DNA of 64,000 nucleotides. Origin: Chryseobacterium aquaeductus. GTDB taxonomy: Bacteria; Bacteroidota; Bacteroidia; Flavobacteriales; Weeksellaceae. Under the pieces are notes generated by a model. The model ran no database searches, was not told the origin of the DNA, and was given only the letters and a program-made list of their open reading frames with translations. Made by a program: the position numbers and the translations under genes. Below are positions 35,760 through 44,520 of this stretch, piece after piece (the stretch's first letter is position 1; each line of letters starts with the position of its first letter). The stretch is taken from positions 3,224,001 to 3,288,000 of the forward strand of contig NZ_CAJIMS010000001.1 in assembly GCF_905175375.1 (NCBI RefSeq), written 5' to 3'.

Positions 35760-35786
35760 AAAAATCCGGAATTTTTCCGGATTTTT
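35760..35786. terminator. Terminator after ndk
   Basis: AAAAATCCGGAA (35760-35771) pairs with 35775-35786 around a TTT loop, 20 bases past the ndk stop. Confidence 0.85.
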
Positions 35787-35805
35787 TTAAAAATGTATTT
35801 TTTTA

Positions 35806-36222
35806 TTAGAATATTTCTCTTCCAGAAAAATGGAATTGTGCTTCAATCAAAGCATTCTCATCAGAGTCTGATCCGTGTACAGCGTTCTCTCCAATGCTTC
35901 TAGCAAACATTTTTCTTATTGTTCCTTCCGCAGCATCTGCAGGATTAGTAGATCCGATTAGAGTTCTGAAATCTTCAACTGCATTATCTTTTTCTAATAC
36001 TGCAGCAACGATTGGTCCTGAACTCATGAAGTCAACCAATTCTCCATAAAATGGTCTCTCAGCATGTACTTCATAGAATTTTTTAGCATCTGCAACTGTC
36101 AATTGAGTTAATTTTAATGCTTTAATTTTGAAACCTCCTTCTGAAATTTTCCCTAAAATAGCACCGATATGCCCATCAGCAACTGCATCAGGCTTAATCA
36201 TTGTGAATGTAATGTTAGACAT
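35806..36222 (-). CDS. ndk: Nucleoside diphosphate kinase
   Basis: 138 residues, normal length. [10 protein letters not shown] is the N-terminal signature and [12 protein letters not shown] contains the phosphorylated histidine (about H116). It balances NTP and dNTP pools using ATP. Monocistronic. Confidence 0.95.
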   Translation of the reverse strand: MSNITFTMIKPDAVADGHIGAILGKISEGGFKIKALKLTQLTVADAKKFYEVHAERPFYGELVDFMSSGPIVAAVLEKDNAVEDFRTLIGSTNPADAAEGTIRKMFARSIGENAVHGSDSDENALIEAQFHFSGREIF

Positions 36223-36330
36223 AAATGTATATATTTTTTAATGGCACAAAATTACGAAAAATATCTAACTATAATTTTAATTTATTTTTAACACAATATA
36301 ACTTTTTTTAAGAAACTTCAAAAATGTCTT

Positions 36331-36346
36331 TGGCATACAAATTGCA
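36331..36346 (+). promoter_or_regulatory. Candidate sigma-54 promoter
   Basis: TGGCATACAAATTGCA has GG and GC exactly 10 bases apart, matching the -24/-12 consensus TGGCAC-N5-TTGCA. A transcript would start near 36357 and run into the terminator at 36401. It lies in the ndk-rsgA gap. Confidence 0.5.
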
Positions 36347-36356
36347 ATTATTAATA

Positions 36357-36424
36357 CGATTCTCATGTTTAATTTGAGTTTTCATGGTTATTAGTTTTTA
36401 CCCAGCTTCGGCTGGGTTTTTTTA
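36357..36424 (+). ncRNA. Candidate short RNA ending in a UUCG hairpin
   Basis: From the predicted sigma-54 start to the T run is about 65-70 bases. The end is CCCAGC-TTCG-GCTGGG (36401-36416) followed by eight Ts, a very stable intrinsic terminator with no gene before it on this strand. Two tiny frames (MFNLSFHGY and MVISFYPASAGFFY) exist but have no other support. This explains most of the 340-base gap between ndk and rsgA. Confidence 0.45.
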
Positions 36425-36563
36425 TTGATAATAATCAAGTCATTTAATTGTGAATATTGTAACGATCAATTTTGGATAGATAATTGTTATAATCGATATT
36501 AATTTTATTACGAAAATAAAATTAATGTCGATCAGATTTAAGAGTGTAAGTTGAGAAGGATAA

Positions 36564-37490
36564 TTAATTTTGAGAATTTTCTTCAGCTTCTTCCATCAGT
36601 TTGATATACGTTGAGTAGCGGGAATATTGTATCTCACCGCTTTCTATAGCGTCAAGAACTGCACATTTCGGTTCGTTAATATGCATGCAGTTGTGAAATT
36701 TGCATTCTTTCCTTTTTCTGAAAATCTCAGGGAAGTAATGTTGTACTTCCTCTTTTTCAATATCAATCATGGCAAATTCTCTCACGCCAGGTGTATCAAT
36801 TACGTTTCCACCAAAATGCCAAAAATGCATTTGAGCAAAAGTCGTTGTATGTTTTCCTTTGAGATGCGTATCTGAAATTTCAGATGTTCTAAGATTTAAG
36901 TCAGGTTGCAATGCATTAACTAAAGTAGACTTTCCACATCCTGAATGACCAAAAAATACGGAAGTTTGATCTTTAAGAAGATTTTGCAGGTCTTCCAGAT
37001 TTAATTTAGAATATGATGAAATCTCCAGACTGTCATATCCGATTTCCTGATAGAGAAACTGAATGTCTTTTACCACTTCTATTTCTTCATCATTTAAAAC
37101 ATCCATCTTATTAAAAAGAATGAGCGGTTTTATATTATATGCTTCGCAACACGCAAGAAATCGGTCTAGAAAACCAAAAGATGTCTCAGGATGTTTTAGT
37201 GTATAAATAAAGCAGGCAATATCAATATTTGAAGCAATAATATGTGCTTCTTTTGAAAGATTAACTGCTTTTCTGATGAGATAATTTTTGCGTGGTTCTA
37301 TTTTTGTAATCCAAGCGACATCATCCTGCTCAAGCTGAAATTCTACATAATCACCCACAGCAAGAGGATTTGTAAGTCGGGTTTTGATGAGCTTAAATTT
37401 TCCTCGAATTCTAGCTTCAAAAATTTTACCGGTTTCCATTTCCAGAACCTGATACCAACTTCCTGTAGATTTAATGATTTTTCCTTTCAT
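36564..37490 (-). CDS. rsgA: Ribosome small-subunit-dependent GTPase A
   Basis: 308 residues: N-terminal OB domain, circularly permuted GTPase (ILFNKMDVL precedes the P-loop GHSGCGKST; DTPGVREF follows) and a C-terminal zinc knuckle (CKFHNCMH...C). RsgA acts in late 30S maturation. Monocistronic on the minus strand. Confidence 0.95.
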   Translation of the reverse strand: MKGKIIKSTGSWYQVLEMETGKIFEARIRGKFKLIKTRLTNPLAVGDYVEFQLEQDDVAWITKIEPRKNYLIRKAVNLSKEAHIIASNIDIACFIYTLKHPETSFGFLDRFLACCEAYNIKPLILFNKMDVLNDEEIEVVKDIQFLYQEIGYDSLEISSYSKLNLEDLQNLLKDQTSVFFGHSGCGKSTLVNALQPDLNLRTSEISDTHLKGKHTTTFAQMHFWHFGGNVIDTPGVREFAMIDIEKEEVQHYFPEIFRKRKECKFHNCMHINEPKCAVLDAIESGEIQYSRYSTYIKLMEEAEENSQN

Positions 37491-37597
37491 ACTTTATAAC
37501 TGCAAATATAATGAATTAGGATTTAGGTAATAAGAATTAGTTTGATCTATTTTAAATACAAATAAAACACTAAAACGTATTACCCTTCACTATTTTG

Positions 37598-38680
37598 CTA
37601 TATTCTGTCAATCATTATATTATTTTGTTTCTCAATAGATTCTTCATGAATGGCTTTGAAAACTTTCTCAATGAAATCCTGTGACATCCCTGTTTCTTTG
37701 GCTTTCTGAACTGCGTATTCGGCAATCACTTTCCATCGTTCCGGCTGGAAGATCGCAATGTCATTTTCTTTTTTCAATTTCCCTATTTGTTCTGAGATTT
37801 TCATTCTTTGAGAAAGCAGTTCTATCATTTGAAAATCTAAATCAGAAATTAAAGTTCTGTGTCTTCCCATTTCATCATCAAAGCCTGCCAATCCTGAATT
37901 TCTTACTTTCAGATTTGAAATTAAAGTTGCCAAAACTTCTGGTGTAATTTGTTGTGCAGCATCACTCCAAGCTTCGTCGGGATTAGAATGCGTTTCTATG
38001 ATTGCTCCTTGATAACCAACATTTAAAGCTTCCTGAGTAATGTCTGCCAAACCCGTTCTATTGCCACAAATATGCGAAGGATCAATCAGCATCGGAATAT
38101 TTGGGAATTGACTTTTAAAATCTAAAGCAATCTGCCAGTTAGGATTGTTTCTGTATTTCGTCTTTTGGTACGTAGAAAAACCTCTGTGAATGGCACCTAA
38201 ATTTTGTATATCCTGTCCTAAAAGTCTTTCTAAGGCACCAATCCATAAAGCTAAATCAGGATTCACAGGATTTTTTACTAAAACGATTTTTTTGGTTCCT
38301 TTTAATGCTTCGGCAATTTCCTGAACCGTAAACGGATTTACAGTAGAACGCGCACCAATCCAAAGAATATCAACATCAGCTTCCAAAGCTGCACTTACGT
38401 GATGCGCATTGGCAACTTCAGTAGCAGTCAAAAAACCATATTCTTCTTTTACTTTTTTCAGCCAGTTTAATCCGATAACTCCCACACCTTCAAAACCATT
38501 GGGTTTTGTGCGCGGCTTCCAGATTCCTGCACGGAAAATGGGAACCTGGGCATTGGTTTCCTTTATTCTTTTCGCAGTTTCCAGCATTTGTGCTTCACTT
38601 TCTGCACTGCATGGTCCGGCGATCATCATTGGTTGGGAGAACTCTTTTATCCATTCGTTTTTTAAATCTGATAAGTTCAT
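37598..38680 (-). CDS. Bifunctional DAHP synthase / chorismate mutase
   Basis: 360 residues. The N-terminal about 250 residues are a DAHP synthase barrel (MMIAGPCSAESEAQ, IFRAGIWKPRTKPNGFEG, LIDPSHICGNR). The C-terminal about 90 are an AroQ-type chorismate mutase (RTLISDLDFQMIELLSQRM onward). The fusion is usual in Bacteroidota and links the first shikimate step to the Phe/Tyr branch, where the mutase domain can also act as an allosteric module. Confidence 0.92.
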   Translation of the reverse strand: MNLSDLKNEWIKEFSQPMMIAGPCSAESEAQMLETAKRIKETNAQVPIFRAGIWKPRTKPNGFEGVGVIGLNWLKKVKEEYGFLTATEVANAHHVSAALEADVDILWIGARSTVNPFTVQEIAEALKGTKKIVLVKNPVNPDLALWIGALERLLGQDIQNLGAIHRGFSTYQKTKYRNNPNWQIALDFKSQFPNIPMLIDPSHICGNRTGLADITQEALNVGYQGAIIETHSNPDEAWSDAAQQITPEVLATLISNLKVRNSGLAGFDDEMGRHRTLISDLDFQMIELLSQRMKISEQIGKLKKENDIAIFQPERWKVIAEYAVQKAKETGMSQDFIEKVFKAIHEESIEKQNNIMIDRI

Positions 38681-39061
38681 ATGGGTAGATATTTTTTTAA
38701 ATGTTTAAATTTTGCAATCAATAATTAATCCTTATAAATTTCTTTATAATTCTTTTCAAAAAATGCGATACAAAATGTAATGAAATTGGAAATGGGAAAT
38801 GATTAATTTTCCTGTATTTTTTGAGAAAGAAATTTAGCTAGTTATACCAATAAAATCGATAGTAGTTTCTATAATTTCTATAATAAACAGTTGGAAAACT
38901 AAAATAACTGCTAAAATGATCAGCAGGTACAAAACTAAACAGATATGGGAACAAAAGTTTTTCCACGTTGCCGAAAGAATTGTTTATTTCTAGTTTGTAA
39001 ATAAGTAAATTTTGAAGAAAAGTCTTATCATTTTCTATCAATCTGGGACAAAGATATAAAA
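38681..39061. other. Intergenic region without a clear gene
   Basis: 381 AT-rich bases between the DAHP synthase gene and dnaX. A 67-codon minus-strand frame (38838-39041) begins 20 bases after the dnaX stop and ends in a Tyr/Arg/Asn-rich tail (YYRNYRNYYRFYWYN). It has no recognisable domain or signal, so coding is doubtful. Confidence 0.4.
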
Positions 39062-39682
39062 TTATGTCAAATCGAACTTCATTAAATCATCAAGATCTTT
39101 CAGCAAAGGATTAATCTCAACCAATTTCTCAAATTTTTTCTTGGTTGTAAGAACTTCCTGTCGCAGATTTTGAGGCTCGTGTTTGAAGTCAAATACAATT
39201 GAATGATTATTGACTTTAGTTTTAAAATGATTAAAAAACTCAGAACTTATTTTGTCAAACTCTACTTTTGCAGACCCCGATGGATATTGAATCTGTATCG
39301 TTTTTTCATCAATCTTTTGTAATTTAAAGGATTTAATAGCACTATAAATTACAGGGTCTTTTGTACGAAGTTGCAAGAGCAAAAGATTCCATTCTGACTG
39401 AACATCAGTCTCTGTAAAATGATGCTCCTGAGAGCTTTCGTTTTTAACGACGATAATTTCTTCACCTTTTGAAGAATCATCACTATTCATCAGAGAATTA
39501 ATATTGATTCCGGAAGATATTCTCGATTTAGAAAGTGGTTTTGAAGCTGTTTTTACTACTACTTCAGCAGACGGCGCTTCAATTACTTGTGGCTTTACAA
39601 CGATCTGCTGTACTTTTTCTTCAACTTTTGAAGGCAATATCACTTCCTGCTTTTCATGAAGAAAAGGAGCTAATATTATGAA
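39062..39682 (-). CDS. dnaX: DnaX C-terminal (tau) extension reached by frameshift
   Basis: About 206 residues continue in the -1 frame from the A11 run (FIILAPFLHEKQEVILPSKV onward), through a Pro/Ser-rich linker (SKPLSKSRISSGININSL) to a domain with TETDVQSEWNLLLLQLRTKD and an end of LLKDLDDLMKFDLT. This matches the C-terminal part of flavobacterial DnaX. There is no convincing start of its own. With the preceding gene it gives tau, which binds polymerase and helicase. Confidence 0.75.
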   Translation of the reverse strand, partial: FIILAPFLHEKQEVILPSKVEEKVQQIVVKPQVIEAPSAEVVVKTASKPLSKSRISSGININSLMNSDDSSKGEEIIVVKNESSQEHHFTETDVQSEWNLLLLQLRTKDPVIYSAIKSFKLQKIDEKTIQIQYPSGSAKVEFDKISSEFFNHFKTKVNNHSIVFDFKHEPQNLRQEVLTTKKKFEKLVEINPLLKDLDDLMKFDLT

Positions 39683-40755
39683 TTTTTTTTTTTAGAAAGC
39701 TCTCCGGATAATGAAGACAATTGCATCAAAGCAATCTCAACAGTCAGCCTTGGATTTTTAGAATTTTTATAATTAATATCTGCATGATTACAAATCTCAA
39801 TAGCGTCAACCAATTCCTGAGCATTCCATTTCTGAGCTTGTTCTACAAATTTCACTTTAGTTTGTTCGCCAACTTCTATCAAATCAATAGTTGACGTATT
39901 CTGAGCCATCATAAGATCTCTGAAATGGCTTCCAAGCCCAGCAATGAATATATGAGGATCAAAACCTCTTTTTACAATTTCGTTAAAAGCAAAAAGTACT
40001 TCAGGAATTTTATTTTCCTTGGCAAAATCGGCAATTTTCAGATATTGATCATAATCTAAAATATTCAGAACTTCTGCAGCTTTAGCAAGGGTAATATTTT
40101 TTTGTGAAAAGGTAGAGAGTCTATCAAAAATTGAAAGCGCATCTCGAAGAGCTCCGTCAGCTTTTTGTGCAATCAAATACAAAGCATCATCTTCATATTT
40201 TATATTTTCTTTGTCAGCAATTCCTTTCAGATGTTCCTGAATATCAAGAATGGTAATTCTCTTAAAATCATAGATCTGACAACGAGACAAAATAGTTGGA
40301 ATAATCTTGTGCTTTTCGGTTGTTGCTAAAATAAAAATCGCGTGAGCAGGCGGTTCTTCCAAAGTCTTCAAAAACGCATTGAAGGCGGCAGAAGATAACA
40401 TGTGTACTTCATCAATGATATACACTTTATACTGACCAACCTGTGGTGCAAAACGCACCTGATCAATCAATTCGCGAATATCATCGACCGAATTGTTAGA
40501 AGCTGCATCTAATTCATAAATGTTATACGCAAAACCGTCTTCCGAAACTGAACCATCTTTTTCGTTTATTTTTCTTGCCAATATCCTCGCACACGTAGTT
40601 TTACCTACTCCACGTGGGCCACAGAAAAGCAAAGCCTGCGCCAACTGATTTTCATCAATTGCGTGCTCCAAAGTATCTGTAATATGAGATTGCCCAACTA
40701 CAGTATCAAACTGTTGAGGGCGATATTTTCTAGCAGATACTATAAAGTTTTCCAT
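39676..40755 (-). CDS. dnaX: DNA polymerase III gamma/tau subunit, zero-frame (gamma) product
   Basis: 359 residues. CGPRGVGKTTCARIL is Walker A, YIIDEVHMLSSAAFNAFLKTLEEPP is Walker B with the clamp-loader signature, and TILSRCQIYDFKRI holds the arginine finger and sensor region. The zinc-binding cysteine module of E. coli DnaX is missing between Walker A and AASNN. The frame ends SKKKNS at a run of 11 A, and the -1 frame continues as the tau extension. So either programmed frameshifting or slippage makes two products, or one A is missing from the sequence. Confidence 0.92.
   Translation of the reverse strand: MENFIVSARKYRPQQFDTVVGQSHITDTLEHAIDENQLAQALLFCGPRGVGKTTCARILARKINEKDGSVSEDGFAYNIYELDAASNNSVDDIRELIDQVRFAPQVGQYKVYIIDEVHMLSSAAFNAFLKTLEEPPAHAIFILATTEKHKIIPTILSRCQIYDFKRITILDIQEHLKGIADKENIKYEDDALYLIAQKADGALRDALSIFDRLSTFSQKNITLAKAAEVLNILDYDQYLKIADFAKENKIPEVLFAFNEIVKRGFDPHIFIAGLGSHFRDLMMAQNTSTIDLIEVGEQTKVKFVEQAQKWNAQELVDAIEICNHADINYKNSKNPRLTVEIALMQLSSLSGELSKKKNS
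39683..39693 (-). other. dnaX: A11 slippery run in dnaX
   Basis: On the minus strand TCT is followed by 11 A and TTC. Zero frame stops 2 codons later; a -1 shift or one added A gives the long product. A small stem (39650-39655 with 39661-39666) lies about 16 bases downstream. This resembles the dnaX A-run recoding sites of E. coli and Thermus. Confidence 0.6.
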
Positions 40756-40840
40756 AGCCCAAAAGTAAGAAATATTGTTCTAATTTGAAAGTGTAAATTT
40801 TCAAATTTAGGTTGTAACGGAAATTTATTTAAGAAAGTAA

Positions 40841-41476
40841 TTATTTCTTCTGATAGGCGAAATCTATAATATCAACAATTGCTTTTTCAATTTTCTTACG
40901 TCCATCTTCAGACTTCAAATCTAAGCCACAAAATGTGCTACCGTTATGAGCTGTGTAGAGATTGAGATGATAAATTCCTCCTACAAGTAGTGCGGTAATT
41001 GCTCTGTACTCATCAGATTTTTCTCCAAAGTGAGGGTCTGTAATGTTTTTGAAAAAGTTTTCACCAACATCTTCGCGTTGTTCGAATAATTTTTTCAGTA
41101 CTGCACGACTTTCTGAAAGTTCCCAAACAATGATCTTCTGAAGTTCTTTGTTCTTTTTTAAACTTTCATATTGACTTAGCAAAGTGATCTTAGACATCTC
41201 TTTTCCTCCGTCAGAAAGATCTATGTCCATTTCCATCTGTTTTTCATCAACTTTACTCCAATAATCCTGAGATCTGATATACTCATCAATAAGTTTATCT
41301 GTACTTCCGAAATATTCGTAAATTAATTTTTTATCGAAACCGGCTACGGCTGCGATTTTACTCACCATCAATCCTGAATAACCTTTAGTTTTCAAAATTT
41401 TACCAACTGCATTGAGCAGTTTTTGTTTGGTTTTCTCCTTATCCCTAATTGGACCTTGTACAACTTTTCTAGGCAT
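40841..41476 (-). CDS. TetR/AcrR-family transcriptional regulator
   Basis: 211 residues. An N-terminal TetR DNA-binding domain at about 15-62 (TKQKLLNAVGKILKTKGY, then VSKIAAVAGFDKKLIYEYF) is followed by a helical ligand domain. It is divergent from nothing nearby except an 890-base AT-rich gap leading to the carotenoid operon, so its target is open; self-regulation or control of the pigment genes is possible but unproven. Confidence 0.85.
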   Translation of the reverse strand: MPRKVVQGPIRDKEKTKQKLLNAVGKILKTKGYSGLMVSKIAAVAGFDKKLIYEYFGSTDKLIDEYIRSQDYWSKVDEKQMEMDIDLSDGGKEMSKITLLSQYESLKKNKELQKIIVWELSESRAVLKKLFEQREDVGENFFKNITDPHFGEKSDEYRAITALLVGGIYHLNLYTAHNGSTFCGLDLKSEDGRKKIEKAIVDIIDFAYQKK

Positions 41477-42368
41477 CGTTTATTATTTAGTATTGCAAAA
41501 AGCACTTTTTTCTAAAATTTGTTAACTAAAGAATGCTTTTCAAAAGCTATAAAACTTTACACTTCTGAAAGCATGATCTTCTCATAAAAATTTGTAAAAA
41601 TTATCTTTATTTCTACACTTTTCTGAAAAGACTAATAATAAGTACGATATTAATATTGATTTGGATCTGGCTATATTCTAAATAAATTTATCTCTTAATA
41701 AAGAACATTTGCAAAATATATTATGCTTATCTATAACTTGTATTGGATGAACCTAATCATGTAAAATGAAAAATAAAATACTCAACATAAATAGGAAATA
41801 ACTAATAGTAAATTTACAAGTTTATCTTTAATATGCAATTTTTTTTTGTGACTAAAATTATACCAAATATCATAAATAACGTAACTAATAAATATTAAAT
41901 ATACGCAAATCAGATTAAAACCCTAACTGATCACTTGTTTACAAAATTGGTTAACAGTATTTTAAAATTTATTTATCCAATTCTAACTGTAAATTCTTTT
42001 TCATTATTATTTTTATAGATAAAAAATTATCGTAGTAAAAGCAAAAATATTTTGAGTCGGTAATGTAAAGTTACAATTTATAGAAAATCAAACAAAATTT
42101 TAGAAGCACAAAAACCAAAATCTTTTATAATTTTCATCCTTCTTTCTCCTATATGAAGTATAATTAAATAATATTCAATAATTTAGAGAGATATTAAATG
42201 TGTGTTGATGGAGATTCGCAAACTATGGAAATTTTCCAAGTCAATTTCTTTTTGATATTATTTATCACACACCTTTATAACGGAATCATTTTTGCTTTAA
42301 AAAATAATATATAAATAAACCTTTTACCTTTAATAATAGTATATTTGTATACGATTAATATAAATGTG
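41477..42368. other. Long AT-rich divergent intergenic region
   Basis: About 890 bases between the TetR gene and the carotenoid operon with no supported gene on either strand. It holds a short inverted repeat TGTAA-AG-TTACA (42064-42075) and, at its right end, the operon -7 box. It is the longest gene-free stretch in the window and may carry regulatory sites for both sides. Confidence 0.5.
42340..42347 (+). promoter_or_regulatory. -7 box of the carotenoid operon
   Basis: TATATTTG fits TAnnTTTG and overlaps a TTG codon at 42345, ruling out that start. The next ATG at 42369 is placed about 15 bases after the expected transcript start. Confidence 0.5.
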
Positions 42369-43040
42369 ATGAATTTGGATTTGGTAAAAGAAGTACTCAA
42401 TTTAATGGAAGAGTTTAATATGGATAACAAGAATTCAGTTTATCCTCACACTATTGAAGGCTTCAAAACTTGGGTGTCTGATCAGGAATCTCCGAATCAA
42501 TATTCAGAGGATACCGAAACGGATTGGGATGGTAAGGAGAATGGAAGAACTGCCGAAAGTATGATCAGTACTTTATTAGTTCATCTTAACAGGTATGCAA
42601 AAACATATTCCAAATCTGCGATCGCAGCTTCTGAATTTTCCACACAGGAAGAATTTATTTATTTAATTAATCTAAAATCTTTTGGAGAAATGTCGAAAAT
42701 TGATTTGATCAGAAAAAACATTCACGAAAAACCTGTGGGAAGCCTGATTATCAACCGTCTTTTAAAGCAAGGATGGATAGAACAAAACGATTCTACGCAA
42801 GACAAAAGACAAAAGCTAATTCATATCACGGAAAAAGGTCTCACGGTGCTTGAGCATCAGATGAACAAAATTCGTCAGGCAACGCAAATCGTTTCAGGAA
42901 ATCTTTCTTACACAGAAAAAATGGATTTGATTCGTATCCTTAATAAGCTCGTTAAATTCCATCATCCTATTTATAACAGAAATATTGAGAATAGAGATCT
43001 GATAGAAACTGTATATAAAGAATTTTCGTTTGAAAAATAA
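42369..43040 (+). CDS. MarR-family regulator heading the carotenoid operon
   Basis: 223 residues from ATG 42369 (MNLDLVKEVLNLMEEF). Winged-helix MarR core: MSKIDLIRKNIHEKPVGSLIINRLLKQGWIE... then DKRQKLIHITEKG forms the wing. A longer N-terminal part (SVYPHTIEGFKTWVSD) is unusual for MarR. It is followed after 4 bases by crtI, so it is co-transcribed and probably autoregulates the pigment genes. Confidence 0.8.
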   Translation: MNLDLVKEVLNLMEEFNMDNKNSVYPHTIEGFKTWVSDQESPNQYSEDTETDWDGKENGRTAESMISTLLVHLNRYAKTYSKSAIAASEFSTQEEFIYLINLKSFGEMSKIDLIRKNIHEKPVGSLIINRLLKQGWIEQNDSTQDKRQKLIHITEKGLTVLEHQMNKIRQATQIVSGNLSYTEKMDLIRILNKLVKFHHPIYNRNIENRDLIETVYKEFSFEK

Positions 43041-43044
43041 TAAT

Positions 43045-44508
43045 ATGAAAAAAATTGCAATTATAGGATCGGGTTTTTCAGGTCTATCCGCAGCTGCTTA
43101 TTCTGCAAAAAATGGCTATGAAGTGCATGTTTTTGAAAAGAATGATAGTCTGGGTGGAAGAGCAAGAAAATTTACCACAGATAATGGCTATACTTTTGAT
43201 ATGGGACCAAGCTGGTATTGGATGCCCGATATTATAGAAAATTTCTTTACAGACTTTAATAAAAGAACTACAGATTATTTTGAACTTGTCGCTTTAAATC
43301 CGCAGTTTGAAATGGTTTTTTCAGACGGAACAATGCAAATTCCCCACGATTACGGGGAAATGAGAAATTTATTTGAATCTACTGAAAAAGGAGCAGGCAA
43401 GAAGCTGGATGAATTCATGAATGACGCACAGTACAAATATGAAGTTGGAATGAAGGATTTCGTCAACAAACCATGTCATTCCTGGTTTGAATTTGTTTCT
43501 CCGAAGATTGCTAAAAGTGCTTTGAAACTAGATTTATTATCCAATTTCCACAGATTTGTGCGGAAGTATTTTAAAGATCCAAAACTTATCATGTTAATGG
43601 AATTTCCGGTGATTTTTCTCGGAGCTGCACCTAAAGATATTCCTGCGTTGTACAGTTTGATGAATTATGGAGGTTACAAATTGGGAACCTGGTATCCTAT
43701 CGGCGGATTTTCTAAAATTATTGATGCTATGGCAGATGTTGGAAAAGATGAAGGTGTAAAATTTCATTTAAATTCAAATATAGATTCAATTAAAATCAAA
43801 GAAAATAAAGCTAAAGCTTTGTCTGTTAATGGTATAGATGTTGAATTTGACATAGTGATTGCATCATCAGATTATCATCATACAGAAAATACTCTGCTTC
43901 CCAAAGAATACAGAAATTATACTGAAGATTATTGGAAAAAGCGGGTTTTCGCACCATCATGTCTCATCTATTATTTAGGATTTAACCAAAAAATTCCTAA
44001 TCTAAAACATCACACTTTGTTTTTTGAAAATGATCTTGATCTTCATACGACTGAAATTTATGAAGATAAGAAATGGCCCACAAAACCATTATTCTATGTT
44101 TGTTGTCCGTCAAAAACCGATCCGAATGTTGCACCGGAAAACTGCGAAAATGTATTTTTATTGATGCCTGTTGCTACCGGATTGGAAGATCATGATGAAG
44201 TAAGAGAAAAATATTTTGATGAAATGATTCTAAGACTTGAAAAGCATACGGAAACTTCAGATTTAAAATCAAAAATAGCGTATAAAAAAAGCTATTGCAT
44301 CAAAGATTTCAAGGAAGATTACAATGCATACGAAGGAAATGCGTACGGATTGGCAAATACACTTGCTCAAACCGCAGTTTTAAAACCTTCTTTAAAAAAT
44401 AAAAAAATCAGCAATTTATTTTATACCGGACAATTGACCGTTCCCGGACCAGGAGTTCCACCATCAATTATTTCCGGAAAAATTGCCGCTATCGAAGCAA
44501 CTAAATAA
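43045..44508 (+). CDS. crtI: Phytoene desaturase
   Basis: 487 residues from ATG 43045. AIIGSGFSGLSAAAYSAKNG is the FAD-binding dinucleotide motif, and GGRARKFTTDNGYTFDMGPSWY with YTGQLTVPGPGVPPSI are the CrtI family signatures. It desaturates phytoene to lycopene at the membrane. It sits second in the operon, with crtB 12 bases downstream. Confidence 0.93.
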   Translation: MKKIAIIGSGFSGLSAAAYSAKNGYEVHVFEKNDSLGGRARKFTTDNGYTFDMGPSWYWMPDIIENFFTDFNKRTTDYFELVALNPQFEMVFSDGTMQIPHDYGEMRNLFESTEKGAGKKLDEFMNDAQYKYEVGMKDFVNKPCHSWFEFVSPKIAKSALKLDLLSNFHRFVRKYFKDPKLIMLMEFPVIFLGAAPKDIPALYSLMNYGGYKLGTWYPIGGFSKIIDAMADVGKDEGVKFHLNSNIDSIKIKENKAKALSVNGIDVEFDIVIASSDYHHTENTLLPKEYRNYTEDYWKKRVFAPSCLIYYLGFNQKIPNLKHHTLFFENDLDLHTTEIYEDKKWPTKPLFYVCCPSKTDPNVAPENCENVFLLMPVATGLEDHDEVREKYFDEMILRLEKHTETSDLKSKIAYKKSYCIKDFKEDYNAYEGNAYGLANTLAQTAVLKPSLKNKKISNLFYTGQLTVPGPGVPPSIISGKIAAIEATK

Positions 44509-44520
44509 ACCAAAATAACT

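Noticed and set aside
38838..39041. 67-codon protein after dnaX
   Set aside because: No domain, no signal, biased Tyr/Asn tail in AT-rich DNA; kept only as a note in the intergenic entry.
39062..39643. Independent gene starting at GTG 39643
   Set aside because: It is the C-terminal part of DnaX in the -1 frame behind an A11 run and has no family start of its own.
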